This document shows, one piece after another, positions 32,447-40,080 of a stretch of DNA of 40,080 nt. The notes beneath the pieces are model-generated. The model was not told the origin of the DNA. It worked only from the letters and a program-made list of their open reading frames with translations, and did not search any database. Position numbers and translations under genes: made by a program. The DNA lies in the NCBI GenBank assembly GCA_944383495.1, contig CALWPT010000001.1, forward strand, positions 1 through 40,080. Reading direction: 5' to 3'. Source of the stretch: an uncultured Clostridia bacterium. GTDB taxonomy: Bacteria; Bacillota; Clostridia; Oscillospirales; Acutalibacteraceae. Within the stretch, counting starts at the first letter, position 1; the number at the start of each line of letters is the position of its first letter.

Positions 32447-32869
32447 TTATAAAAAGTGAAACAGGTTTAATCCTACCTGGGGGTCTCTTTTCCGATCAAT
32501 CTTGCCGTTGAAAAGCGTTAAAAACATTTCGCAGGTGGCGCTGACGACGGCTTCATTCAAATGCCCGCCATCCACGCGTCCCGCTTCATCCGCCAGGGCG
32601 ACGTGTAGATGGAGGTACGGCTCGCCTCCCTGCTCGGTCACGCTTCCGGTGAGAGAAAGTATTTCCCGATCGCCTTTAATCGTACGAGTAACGTATTGCT
32701 GCTGTTCCGTCTGGTACAGGCCTACAACGGCTTGCTTCACTGCGCCGATGGCTTGTACCTGTGCCAGGCGAATGTTTTCCTTCTTGCACAAAGCGGTCAA
32801 GGCCGACAAAATTTCCTCTCCCTTCTCCATTCGAACCGCCATCGTGTGGCCAAAATACCGATATTCCAT
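32447..32869 (-). CDS. PPC-domain (DUF296) protein
   Basis: A 140-residue protein made of a single PPC domain: MEYRYFGHTMAVRMEKGEEI, LTALCKKENIRLAQVQAIGAV, LTGSVTEQGGEPYLHLHVAL and GRVDGGHLNEAVV, where HLHV and GGHL give the likely metal-binding histidines. Such stand-alone PPC proteins form trimers; plant relatives with AT-hooks bind DNA, but this one lacks an AT-hook and its role is unknown. The start at 32869 matches the usual MEYR-type beginning; the frame is open to 32929, but no ribosome site supports the longer form. AAAGGATTGG is 14 bases upstream, a weak arrangement. The leader holds a hairpin (32940-32967). Confidence 0.82.
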   Translation of the reverse strand: MEYRYFGHTMAVRMEKGEEILSALTALCKKENIRLAQVQAIGAVKQAVVGLYQTEQQQYVTRTIKGDREILSLTGSVTEQGGEPYLHLHVALADEAGRVDGGHLNEAVVSATCEMFLTLFNGKIDRKRDPQVGLNLFHFL

Positions 32870-32939
32870 ATAACCAACGCCAATCCTTTCCGTTTTTAAT
32901 GTCATATGAGGATCATTGAAAGTTGCCATAAGATATAAG

Positions 32940-32967
32940 TTGTCTGCGCATCAAAAGATGCAGACAA
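32940..32967 (-). promoter_or_regulatory. Hairpin in the PPC-gene leader
   Basis: TTGTCTGC (32940-32947) with GCAGACAA (32960-32967) and inner ATC/GAT around AAAA. No T-run follows in either direction, so it is better read as a leader structure than as a terminator. Confidence 0.45.
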
Positions 32968-33023
32968 TAAAATAAAGTGCTTCGGCTGCTTAATTCCCGC
33001 GCCCCGAATTTAAGATTTTTTTT

Positions 33024-33052
33024 ATTATACATCCTCCCGCCGTTTCTGTCAT
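33024..33052 (-). promoter_or_regulatory. Promoter of the PPC-HAD gene pair
   Basis: Reverse strand ATGACA (33047-33052), 17-base spacer, consensus TATAAT (33024-33029). The leader to 32869 would be about 150 bases. Confidence 0.68.
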
Positions 33053-33271
33053 TTACTTTTTATGGGGTGGCGGCACAAAATTTTTCAACAGGCGTCGTCA
33101 GGCAGAAAACAAATTGATTCACGCCGGCGCGTCTTTATTATGATGCTGTCTGAAGAAATTGGATGATCACACGGCTCCACTGTATCATTGACCAAAGAAT
33201 GCTTGAACGCTGGTTTTTTGGCGGGGTTTATGTTACAATATTGGGGAATAGCAAAAAACGGGGGGATACCC

Positions 33272-34144
33272 ATGAAAATGAATCCATTAGGCCCGCCCCG
33301 CGTTGCGGCGGTTCACGATCTCTCCGGATTCGGTAAATGCGCCCTGTCGGTGGTAATTCCTATTCTGTCAGCCTGCGGCGTGGAGGTCTGCCCAGCGCCC
33401 ACGGCAGTGCTTTCAGCCAATACCAAATTCCCGGGTTTTTCTATGACGGATCTGACTTCAGCACTGCCCGCATACCTTTCTCACTGGTCGGCGATTCCTG
33501 TTCAACTGGATGGCCTTTATAGCGGCTTTATCAGTTCAGAGGAACAAATCCGGATTCTCATAGCCATACATGAAAGATTTTTGCCGCCGGTGACGGTGGT
33601 GGATCCCGTGATGGGAGATAATGGAAAGCTTTATCAGACCTTCACGCAGGAACTCTGTAAAAAAATGCGGCGGCTGCTGTCCATAGCCGACGTTGCAGTA
33701 CCGAATCTGACCGAGGCCTGCGCCCTGACCGCAACAGAATACGCGTTTGCTGACACGACCTCTTCCGGTATTGAGAAGCTGGCCCGTTCCTTGCAGAGCA
33801 TGGGAGCGAAAAATGTTATTATAACCGGCGTGCGCCGAAAGGACAGGTTGTTCAACTGTTTGCTGGAAGGGAATGCGTATCAGGAGCGGGAAACCAGACT
33901 TCTATCCAATGATTTGTTTGGAACGGGAGATTTATTTGCCAGCGTGCTGACCGGCGGGCTGCTGACCGGGCATGGACTTGCCCAGTCGGTGGATTCCGCC
34001 GCGGCCTTTACCGCCTGTGTGATGGATTACACGTTTACCCTCTCAGACTATGAGAGCCGCGGTGTTTGCTTTGAACCGTTTTTAGCGCGGCTGGCGGGGG
34101 GTGCATATCGGGAAAATTCGGGAAATGAAAGCGCTCGTGTATAG
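33272..34144 (+). CDS. Pyridoxal/pyridoxamine kinase (PdxK/PdxY type)
   Basis: Phosphorylates vitamin B6 vitamers as part of PLP salvage. 290 residues, ribokinase-like fold. It begins PRVAAVHDLSGFGKCALSVV, then VEVCPAPTAVLSANTKFPGF, and VTVVDPVMGDNGKLY (ATP/metal site), VAVPNLTEACALT, and LLSNDLFGTGDLFASVLTGG with the anion-hole GTGD and catalytic Asp. The family resemblance is to the PdxY-like kinases common in Clostridia; thiamine-type kinases are a less likely alternative. GGGGGGATACCC precedes the ATG at 33272; the frame is open back to 33188, but the extension overlaps an extended -10 (TGTTACAAT, about 33232-33240). The GH94 gene follows after its own promoter. Confidence 0.85.
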   Translation: MKMNPLGPPRVAAVHDLSGFGKCALSVVIPILSACGVEVCPAPTAVLSANTKFPGFSMTDLTSALPAYLSHWSAIPVQLDGLYSGFISSEEQIRILIAIHERFLPPVTVVDPVMGDNGKLYQTFTQELCKKMRRLLSIADVAVPNLTEACALTATEYAFADTTSSGIEKLARSLQSMGAKNVIITGVRRKDRLFNCLLEGNAYQERETRLLSNDLFGTGDLFASVLTGGLLTGHGLAQSVDSAAAFTACVMDYTFTLSDYESRGVCFEPFLARLAGGAYRENSGNESARV

Positions 34145-34178
34145 GGAAAAAAGATTTATTAGAATTGGTGAAATGTGT

Positions 34179-34207
34179 TTGCAAAATTGGGAGGCTGTTG
34201 CTATAAT
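34179..34207 (+). promoter_or_regulatory. Promoter of the GH94-GH30 operon
   Basis: TTGCAA (34179-34184), 17-base spacer, consensus TATAAT (34202-34207). The leader to the ATG at 34258 is short, about 44 bases. No catabolite-response element was recognised with confidence. Confidence 0.72.
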
Positions 34208-34257
34208 AAAAGCGCATATTGCTTTGCCATTCAATTGTAAGTGAAGGAGATAACAAT

Positions 34258-36600
34258 ATGAAGTACAGGTACGGTCATTTTAACGAGGACGGTACAGAGT
34301 TTGTCATCATCGCTCCCAACACCCCCAGGCCATATGATAATTTTATTTATAACGAGGTTTGCTACGGCAATGTTCATCAGACGGGTATTGGCTGTTTTGA
34401 CTACCAAATGGAAGGGAAAGAAGGCATTCAGCTGTTTACGGGCGTGGGCCGTATCTGCGACTACGATGTGTTTGGCAAGGAGCATCTTCTAAACCGCCTG
34501 ATTTATGTGCGGGACAACGAGACCGGCGAGTTTTGGACGGTTAACTGGGAGCCGGTGTGCAAGGAATATGAGGAATTTACCTGTACTCACGGATTGGGCT
34601 ATACGATCATTATGAATAAGACGAAGGGGACCCGTTCCGCCTTCAAGCTGTTCATCCCCCGGGGCAGGGATCCGGTGGAACTATGGGAGCTGACCACTGC
34701 CAACGAATCGGACCGGCCCCGAGATTACTCTATTTTCATTTACAACCAGCTCCAGTTCAAATACAAGTGGGGCTTTGACAGCTATGGAGATATGATCTAC
34801 CGCACCACGTGGTTTGACAAAGAAGGAAACACATTTTTTGCCAAGAAACATCCCTTTCGCGCCCCTACCGATTACTTGACCGCTTTTATGGCGCCTGACG
34901 AGCCGATTGCGGCGTTTGAAGGAACCCGGGACAAATTTGTGGGTCTGTACAGTACGCTGGCGGCGCCGCAAGCTGTAGTAGACGGCTCGTGCACAAATTT
35001 TAACGGTTCGGCCGACGCGACGATCGGCGCTTTGCAGTTCAACATCAAGCTGGGTGCTGGCGAAAGCAAAAGGATTCACCTAATTTTAGGCGCTGTGCGA
35101 AACGAGGAGGATGCAGAGGGCTTAAAGATTAAGTACTTTGGCAATTTTAACCGGTATTTTGAGGAAATGAAGGCCGCCCGGCTAGCGTTGGTGACTAAAA
35201 ACGAAATTAAAACGCCCGACGCGCATATGAACCGCATAATCAATTACTGGAACAAGCAGGCCACGCTTTTCGGTTCCACTTGGTGTCGCTGGGGCTATAA
35301 CGGCTACCGTGATATTGTGCAGCAGGGATACGGCGTCTGCGCGATGACGCCCGCGCGCACGAAGGAGATTCTCACCGAGGCCTTGCGCCATCAGTATGCT
35401 TCCGGGATGGCGGTGCGGGGCTGGAATCCCATGGACGCCAAGGCTTATTCTGACAGCGCGCTGTGGCTGGAATATACCCTGTCCGGCTACCTGCGTGAGA
35501 CGGGGGATACGGCGTTCTTGTCAGAGGTCGTACCGTTTATGGATGAAGGGGAGTGCACAGTGCTGGAGCACATCCAGCGGGCGCTTGATTTTCTGGAGGC
35601 CAACAAGGGCGATCATGGCCTGCTGCTGATCAAATTTGGTGACTGGAACGATTCCCTCACCGGGGTGGGCAAAAATGGCAAAGGCGAAAGCGTTTGGCTG
35701 AGCATCGCATATGCACAGGCAATGCGGGAAATGACCGAAATGATGGATTTTCTGGGCGATACGGTCCAGGCGGCGGAATACCAGAGCCGCCGGGAAGCCA
35801 TGATGAAGGCTGTCAACGAAACCGCTTGGGACGGGGGCTGGTACCGTCGGTGCTACGACGATTTGGGGCGTCCCATTGGCTCCAAGGAAAATCAATACGC
35901 CAAAATTTTTATGGAGCCCCAGTGCTGGGCACTGATTGCTGGTGTAGCTGACGGGGAACGCGCCGCGCAAATGATTGCGTCTATGGATGAAATGCTGGCG
36001 ACTCCGGTGGGCTACATGCTGCTTACCCCCAGCTACAGGGAATTTGACGAGACCATTGGCCGAATTTCCAGCATGGAACCGGGAATCGCGGAAAACGGAA
36101 CCATTTATTCTCACACCAATGCTTGGATGATATTGGGCCTTCTGATGAACGGCATGGGCGATAAGGCCTATGAGCTATTCAAGAAGATTACCCCAGGCTA
36201 CCTTAACGGCCCGGACAACGAGATTAAGGAAAGCTGTCTGCCATATCAATATGCGAACTGTTATTTCGGCCCAGAGCATAAAAATAATGCATATCAGATG
36301 GAATACAGTTGGATCACTGGCTCTGTGGCGTGGTTTACCAATGTAATTGAGACGGCGATGATCGGGGTAAAGCCTGATTACGCCGGCCTGAGGATCGACC
36401 CTTGCCTGCCCAAGAGCTGGGATAAGGTGGAAATGACCCGCAGCTTCCGGGGAGCGGATTACTCCTTTATCATTGAAAATCCAAAGCATATAGAAAAAGG
36501 TAAGGTGTCGATCACAGTGGATGGCGCGGCGCTGGATGGCGGCGTGGTGCCGGTATTTGGCGACGGAAAGACTCATACCGTGCGCGTGGTGATGCAATAA
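34258..36600 (+). CDS. GH94-family glycoside phosphorylase
   Basis: A 780-residue cytoplasmic enzyme of the GH94 family (cellobiose phosphorylase relatives), which splits beta-glucosides with inorganic phosphate to give alpha-glucose-1-phosphate. No signal peptide. N-terminal beta-sandwich: FVIIAPNTPRPYDNFIYNE, GNVHQTGIGCFDYQ. The (alpha/alpha)6 catalytic domain has RGYNGYRD-like RWGYNGYRDIVQQGYGVCAM, ASGMAVRGWNP and IKFGDWNDSLTG at about 459-469, whose second Asp (465) is the likely general acid. Later come SSMEPGIAENGTIYSHTNAWM and AYQMEYSWITGSVAWF. The beginning differs from typical cellobiose phosphorylase (YFGLIS...), so it may act on another linkage. AAGGAG precedes the ATG, and GH30 follows after 42 bases. 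Confidence 0.9.
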   Translation: MKYRYGHFNEDGTEFVIIAPNTPRPYDNFIYNEVCYGNVHQTGIGCFDYQMEGKEGIQLFTGVGRICDYDVFGKEHLLNRLIYVRDNETGEFWTVNWEPVCKEYEEFTCTHGLGYTIIMNKTKGTRSAFKLFIPRGRDPVELWELTTANESDRPRDYSIFIYNQLQFKYKWGFDSYGDMIYRTTWFDKEGNTFFAKKHPFRAPTDYLTAFMAPDEPIAAFEGTRDKFVGLYSTLAAPQAVVDGSCTNFNGSADATIGALQFNIKLGAGESKRIHLILGAVRNEEDAEGLKIKYFGNFNRYFEEMKAARLALVTKNEIKTPDAHMNRIINYWNKQATLFGSTWCRWGYNGYRDIVQQGYGVCAMTPARTKEILTEALRHQYASGMAVRGWNPMDAKAYSDSALWLEYTLSGYLRETGDTAFLSEVVPFMDEGECTVLEHIQRALDFLEANKGDHGLLLIKFGDWNDSLTGVGKNGKGESVWLSIAYAQAMREMTEMMDFLGDTVQAAEYQSRREAMMKAVNETAWDGGWYRRCYDDLGRPIGSKENQYAKIFMEPQCWALIAGVADGERAAQMIASMDEMLATPVGYMLLTPSYREFDETIGRISSMEPGIAENGTIYSHTNAWMILGLLMNGMGDKAYELFKKITPGYLNGPDNEIKESCLPYQYANCYFGPEHKNNAYQMEYSWITGSVAWFTNVIETAMIGVKPDYAGLRIDPCLPKSWDKVEMTRSFRGADYSFIIENPKHIEKGKVSITVDGAALDGGVVPVFGDGKTHTVRVVMQ

Positions 36601-36642
36601 CCCCGCGGCGGCTGAACATCATGTAAATTGGGAGGAAAATTC

Positions 36643-37989
36643 ATGAAGGGCAAGCGAATTGAAACTAATCTTGCAAAGGGATACCAATTAAAGGAAACGG
36701 AAGAAATTATCTTTCGCGAGGACGAAAGCGGCATGAGAGAAAGCCAGTTGGTAAATATATACCCCCAGGTGAAATATCAGGAAATCATTGGATTCGGCGG
36801 GGCTTTTACCGAGGCTGCGGCCTATACGCTTTCCCGAATGAGCGTCGGGAACCAAAAGAAAATCATTGACGCATATTTTGGCCCGAATGGAATTGGATAC
36901 AGCTTTTGCCGCAACCATATTAATTCCTGCGACTTTTCATTGGGCAACTATGCTTATGTGGAAGACCCGGCGGATACAAAGCTAAAAACCTTTGATATTT
37001 CTAATGACCGGAAGTATATTATACCTATGATCAAAATGGCCCAGGCAGCGTCAAAATACCCCATCCGGTTTATGGCGTCTCCCTGGAGCCCGCCGGCGTT
37101 TATGAAAACCACGGGTCAAATGAACAGGGGCGGCAAGCTGAAGGAAGAATACCGGGAGCTTTGGGCGCAGTATGTAGCCAGGTATATTAAGGAATACCAA
37201 AAGGAAGGCGTCAATACCATAGCTGTGACAGTACAGAATGAGCCCAATGCGACGCAGGCGTGGGATTCTTGTTTGTACACCGGGGAAGAGGAAACGGCGT
37301 TTGTGCGGGATTACTTAGGCCCGGTGCTGGAAAGGGAAGGCCTATCGGATGTAAAAATACTCATTTGGGATCACAATAAAGAGCGGGTATTTGAACGCGC
37401 CAGCACGGCTTTTGGAGATAAGGAGGCCGCGAAGTATATTTGGGGGACGGCATTTCATTGGTATTCCGGCGACCATTTTGAAGCGCTGGAGCTGACGCAC
37501 GACACGTTTCCGGACAAAGCGCTGGTTTTCACGGAGGGCTGCGTGGAATATTACAAATTTAGCGATGCGCCGCCGATTGCCAATGCGGAAATGTACGCTC
37601 ACGATTATATTGGAAACCTGAACCATTATAGCAACGGGCAAATAGACTGGAATATGATCCTGGACGAAAAGGGCGGCCCGAACCATGTAGGAAATTACTG
37701 TGACGCGCCGGTGATGTGTAATACCGATACCGATGAGGTAAAGTTTAACATGAGCTTTTATTACATAGGGCAGCTCAGCAAATTTATTACGCCGGGTTCG
37801 GTACGGATTGGCATGAGCCGGTATACGGATAAGCTGGAAATTGCCGCATTTTTAACGCCGGAGGGGAACCGGGTGGTCGTGGCCCTTAATCGAACGGATG
37901 CGGATGTGGATATTACTCTGCGGGAAAACAATATGTTGAGCACCCAAACCATAAATGCCCATTCCATTGCAACATTTGTTTACGCGTAG
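36643..37989 (+). CDS. GH30-family glycoside hydrolase, cytoplasmic
   Basis: A 448-residue enzyme of clan GH-A family 30 (beta-1,6-glucanase, beta-glucosidase or beta-xylosidase activities known). GFGGAFTEAAAYTL opens the barrel; FMASPWSPPAFMKTTGQMN is a family hallmark; E200 in TVQNEPNATQ is the acid/base and E298 in LVFTEGCVEYY the nucleophile. The C-terminal 70 residues form the usual beta-sandwich (RIGMSRYTDKLEIAAFLTPE). No signal peptide is present, whereas most bacterial GH30 enzymes of polymers are secreted, so it probably acts on imported oligosaccharides. GGGAGGAAAATTC precedes the ATG. It is co-transcribed with the GH94 phosphorylase and ends at an AT-rich hairpin. Confidence 0.9.
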   Translation: MKGKRIETNLAKGYQLKETEEIIFREDESGMRESQLVNIYPQVKYQEIIGFGGAFTEAAAYTLSRMSVGNQKKIIDAYFGPNGIGYSFCRNHINSCDFSLGNYAYVEDPADTKLKTFDISNDRKYIIPMIKMAQAASKYPIRFMASPWSPPAFMKTTGQMNRGGKLKEEYRELWAQYVARYIKEYQKEGVNTIAVTVQNEPNATQAWDSCLYTGEEETAFVRDYLGPVLEREGLSDVKILIWDHNKERVFERASTAFGDKEAAKYIWGTAFHWYSGDHFEALELTHDTFPDKALVFTEGCVEYYKFSDAPPIANAEMYAHDYIGNLNHYSNGQIDWNMILDEKGGPNHVGNYCDAPVMCNTDTDEVKFNMSFYYIGQLSKFITPGSVRIGMSRYTDKLEIAAFLTPEGNRVVVALNRTDADVDITLRENNMLSTQTINAHSIATFVYA

Positions 37990-38011
37990 AAAATTAATTG
38001 GTTGCATTGTA

Positions 38012-38054
38012 CAATTTAGACAAATTAGTCTTGTTTAAATTGCCAATAATTTTT
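38012..38054 (+). terminator. AT-rich terminator-like hairpin after the GH30 gene
   Basis: CAATTTAGACAA (38012-38023) with TTGTTTAAATTG (38031-38042), 12 bp with one G-T pair, 7-base loop, followed after a few bases by ATTTTT. Low GC makes it a weak stop. Confidence 0.5.
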
Positions 38055-38072
38055 AGATTAAAAATTAAACTC

Positions 38073-38101
38073 TTGCGAAAGCGGATCGTATGTGGTATGA
38101 T
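38073..38101 (+). promoter_or_regulatory. Promoter of the surface protein gene
   Basis: TTGCGA (38073-38078), 17-base spacer, TATGAT (38096-38101), with a leader of about 85 bases. Confidence 0.6.
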
Positions 38102-38192
38102 TAAATTGCAATAGATAGGGGATGATTTGTCTTCTCATCTTTCTTTTCGGCAAAGAAAATGGTATGATTTATTATTAGGAGGAATACATACT

Positions 38193-40001
38193 ATGACGAA
38201 GACCAAAAAAATTGTCAGTTTGGTTCTTGCGGTCGTCATCCTGATGTCGACGCTGGTTGTCACTAGTTTGATGACGGCGTCCGCAGCGGACGAAACCGAA
38301 AAGCTGGTCGACATCGGAAAAGTCATTAATGCCCAGGGGATTAGTTCGTCTGGCGAAGTGACGAAAATGTCGTCTTCACCGTTCGGAAGCTATCCGGGGT
38401 ATTCCTGGATTGACGACACACAAAGAAAGTCCCATGAAATGGTTATTACAGGCGCAAAAGAAGTTACCGATATGACGGGTAAAGCCGGTTTAGAGTTCAT
38501 GTTTTTTGTTAACAAAATCGTGGCAAATAATCTGGAGGTCAGCATTGTCGCCGGGGGCGAGACGTATACGCAGTCTTTGGCCATTCGCGTTTCCATGCGC
38601 CGCGATGTCCTGCGTGTCCCAATGCCCTTTGATATGTTTACAAACGAAGACGGCGATCGTTTGATGGATCCTTCCAAGATTGATATGAAAAACGGCTCTC
38701 CGATTACCGTTACCGTTTCCGGCTCTTCTGACATCGAGGCTAATTTCCAATTTAGCGATATCTATGTCTATACTGGAGATTATCCGTCGATGGTTTTGCC
38801 GGATGGAGCCATGGATCTGGACACGCCTTACATTCCGATTACCACCCAGCCTCAAACCGGAGATGGCTCCAAGGTGGTCATGAGCTTTAATCCCAAGGAA
38901 TATGACAGGGTCAACGGAAAATGGACGGCAACCGACCTTGCTTTGCCTCATCAGGTGAAAGGCGTTTTCCATTCCGCCCCCTTTGATTTTAAGGATGACG
39001 AAGGATTTTCTTTCCCCTCCTACTTAAATGTTTACGAGATTACCACGACGCGGCCGTACATGCAGCATCAGCTCATTTTGAGAGATTTAGACGGAAGCTG
39101 CCTGGAAGGATCTCTGGGCTTGGAGGTTTTTGTATACCTGGCTTCCAATTCTTCGACTACGTCCGTTATTCCCAAGCTCGAGACGGTAGCGTATGATGAA
39201 AACGGCGAGCCGGTTTTGGATGCAAACGGACAGCCGAAATTGGTTTATTATCAGCCGGATCCCAGCGCAGAAAATGAAGAATGGGGTCGTATGGCGACTC
39301 AGGCCAACAAGGGCGTTATCACCCGGTTGCAGATTCCGTGGTATACCTTCCAGCTGCAAAATGCCAGCACGAACGAAGGTGTTGTTCGGACGATGGAAGG
39401 CGATGTTTTAGAGAAACAATTGGCGTCTGCCAACCGCATTATACTCTCCTTTGGTTATCAGTGGGTAAACGATCAGGTGGATGGCTTTGACCCTGAAACC
39501 GATTATCCATCTGGTCCTGTGGGCTACATCGGCGATATCCGCACTTATACAGTCAAAGAGCAGATGTTTAAGCAGGTTGAGACTGCTACAGCAGTCGAAA
39601 CCACGACAGAATATGAAGCAGATGACGGCGGAATCAAAGATCCTCTGGCAGGCCTTGATCCTGAGTTGCTCAGCGGTGCAATGAGAGAGATATACGATCT
39701 AATGACCTACCTGCCGGTTGATCCAAGCCAGGTAACTGTGGACGATTATTATACGATTCTTAGCATCCTGGATCTATATAACAATGGTTTATCCGAAATG
39801 GATTTGATGATGTTCCCGGAGGATATGTATAATTACTTGGTAGCATTGGAAATGGCTATTAACAGTATGGATACCAGCGGCCGTCCAATTACAACCAATC
39901 CGCAGTCAGGCGATGCGTTGCCTTATGTAGGAATCACTGTTTTTGCGGTGGGAGCGGCAGGCGTTGCAGTTGGTGTTCGAAAAAGAAGAAAGAAAGCGTA
40001 A
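38193..40001 (+). CDS. Large secreted surface protein with C-terminal anchor
   Basis: A 602-residue protein I cannot place in a family. The N-terminal signal peptide has KTKKIVSLVLAVVILMSTLV and ends TASAADE. The body is rich in predicted beta strands and in D, T, Y and P (for example NFQFSDIYVYTGDYPS), which suggests two carbohydrate-binding-like or adhesin-like domains of about 180-200 residues. A motif PITTQPQTGD follows the first domain near residue 210, and a copy PITTNPQSGD is found near the C-terminus. After the second copy comes a hydrophobic span (LPYVGITVFAVGAAGVAVGV) and the basic tail RKRRKKA, a sortase-like sorting arrangement with an NPQSG variant. AGGAGG lies 10 bases before the ATG; the frame is open upstream to 38127. 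Confidence 0.8.
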   Translation: MTKTKKIVSLVLAVVILMSTLVVTSLMTASAADETEKLVDIGKVINAQGISSSGEVTKMSSSPFGSYPGYSWIDDTQRKSHEMVITGAKEVTDMTGKAGLEFMFFVNKIVANNLEVSIVAGGETYTQSLAIRVSMRRDVLRVPMPFDMFTNEDGDRLMDPSKIDMKNGSPITVTVSGSSDIEANFQFSDIYVYTGDYPSMVLPDGAMDLDTPYIPITTQPQTGDGSKVVMSFNPKEYDRVNGKWTATDLALPHQVKGVFHSAPFDFKDDEGFSFPSYLNVYEITTTRPYMQHQLILRDLDGSCLEGSLGLEVFVYLASNSSTTSVIPKLETVAYDENGEPVLDANGQPKLVYYQPDPSAENEEWGRMATQANKGVITRLQIPWYTFQLQNASTNEGVVRTMEGDVLEKQLASANRIILSFGYQWVNDQVDGFDPETDYPSGPVGYIGDIRTYTVKEQMFKQVETATAVETTTEYEADDGGIKDPLAGLDPELLSGAMREIYDLMTYLPVDPSQVTVDDYYTILSILDLYNNGLSEMDLMMFPEDMYNYLVALEMAINSMDTSGRPITTNPQSGDALPYVGITVFAVGAAGVAVGVRKRRKKA

Positions 40002-40023
40002 GCTTGCCAGCAAGGGCTTGTCG

Positions 40024-40040
40024 GCTTTTGAGTCAAAAGC
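40024..40040. repeat. Hairpin-forming repeat after the surface protein gene
   Basis: GCTTTTGA (40024-40031) and TCAAAAGC (40033-40040) around a single G. With such a small loop it is better described as a near-palindrome; no T-run follows before the window ends. Confidence 0.35.
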
Positions 40041-40080
40041 ATGCAGACAAAAAGGATAGGTTTAAAACCGGTGCAGCATT

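Overview
The window reads as a stretch of the chromosome of a low-to-mid-GC Firmicute of the class Clostridia, most likely Oscillospirales (Ruminococcaceae-like). This rests on the gene set and style: HPr kinase, WhiA, RapZ, Ppk1, VanY-type lipoprotein, an intracellular GH94 phosphorylase with a GH30 enzyme, a dockerin-bearing CAP protein, AGGAGG ribosome sites, TTG/GTG starts and crisp TTGaca-N17-TATAAT promoters. No tRNA, rRNA, CRISPR array, transposase or integrase was seen.

Region by region. 1-1716: two reverse-strand cell-wall hydrolases (a truncated amidase with a peptidoglycan-binding tail, and a VanY-like D,D-carboxypeptidase lipoprotein). 1917-4185: an accessory regulator cluster with two XRE repressors sharing an unusual C-terminal motif, a small divergent HTH protein, and an ImmA/IrrE-type membrane-anchored metalloprotease split by a frameshift in an 8-base homopolymer. 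4457-10687: forward housekeeping genes (sugar isomerase-like protein, a 53-residue protein, murI, DUF1934, argS, homocysteine methyltransferase, a 68-residue protein). 10894-15357: reverse gdhA, glmS and carA, all of nitrogen/glutamine metabolism. 15590-16430: a strikingly AT-rich islet with two small unknown genes bracketed by short repeats. 16544-20618: metG, tatD, yfbR, rpe, visibly more GC-rich than the surroundings. 20922-26927: hprK, glcK, murB, a dockerin/CAP secreted protein, rapZ and whiA, a carbon-control and cell-wall operon. 27201-32869: reverse genes for an orphan substrate-binding lipoprotein, phosphofructokinase, polyphosphate kinase, a HAD phosphatase and a PPC-domain protein. 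33272-40001: forward pyridoxal kinase, GH94 phosphorylase, GH30 glycosidase and a large secreted, membrane-anchored surface protein.

The main metabolic logic is sugar phosphorylation and flux control (HprK, GlcK, Pfk, GH94/GH30, Rpe) linked to wall precursor supply (GlmS, MurB, MurI, RapZ) and nitrogen (GdhA, CarA). The most unusual items are the XRE/ImmA cluster with its homopolymer frameshift and shared C-terminal motif, the repeat-bracketed AT-rich islet, a candidate small RNA upstream of ppk, the GH94-GH30 pair of unknown substrate, and the surface protein with a repeated PITTxPQxGD motif.
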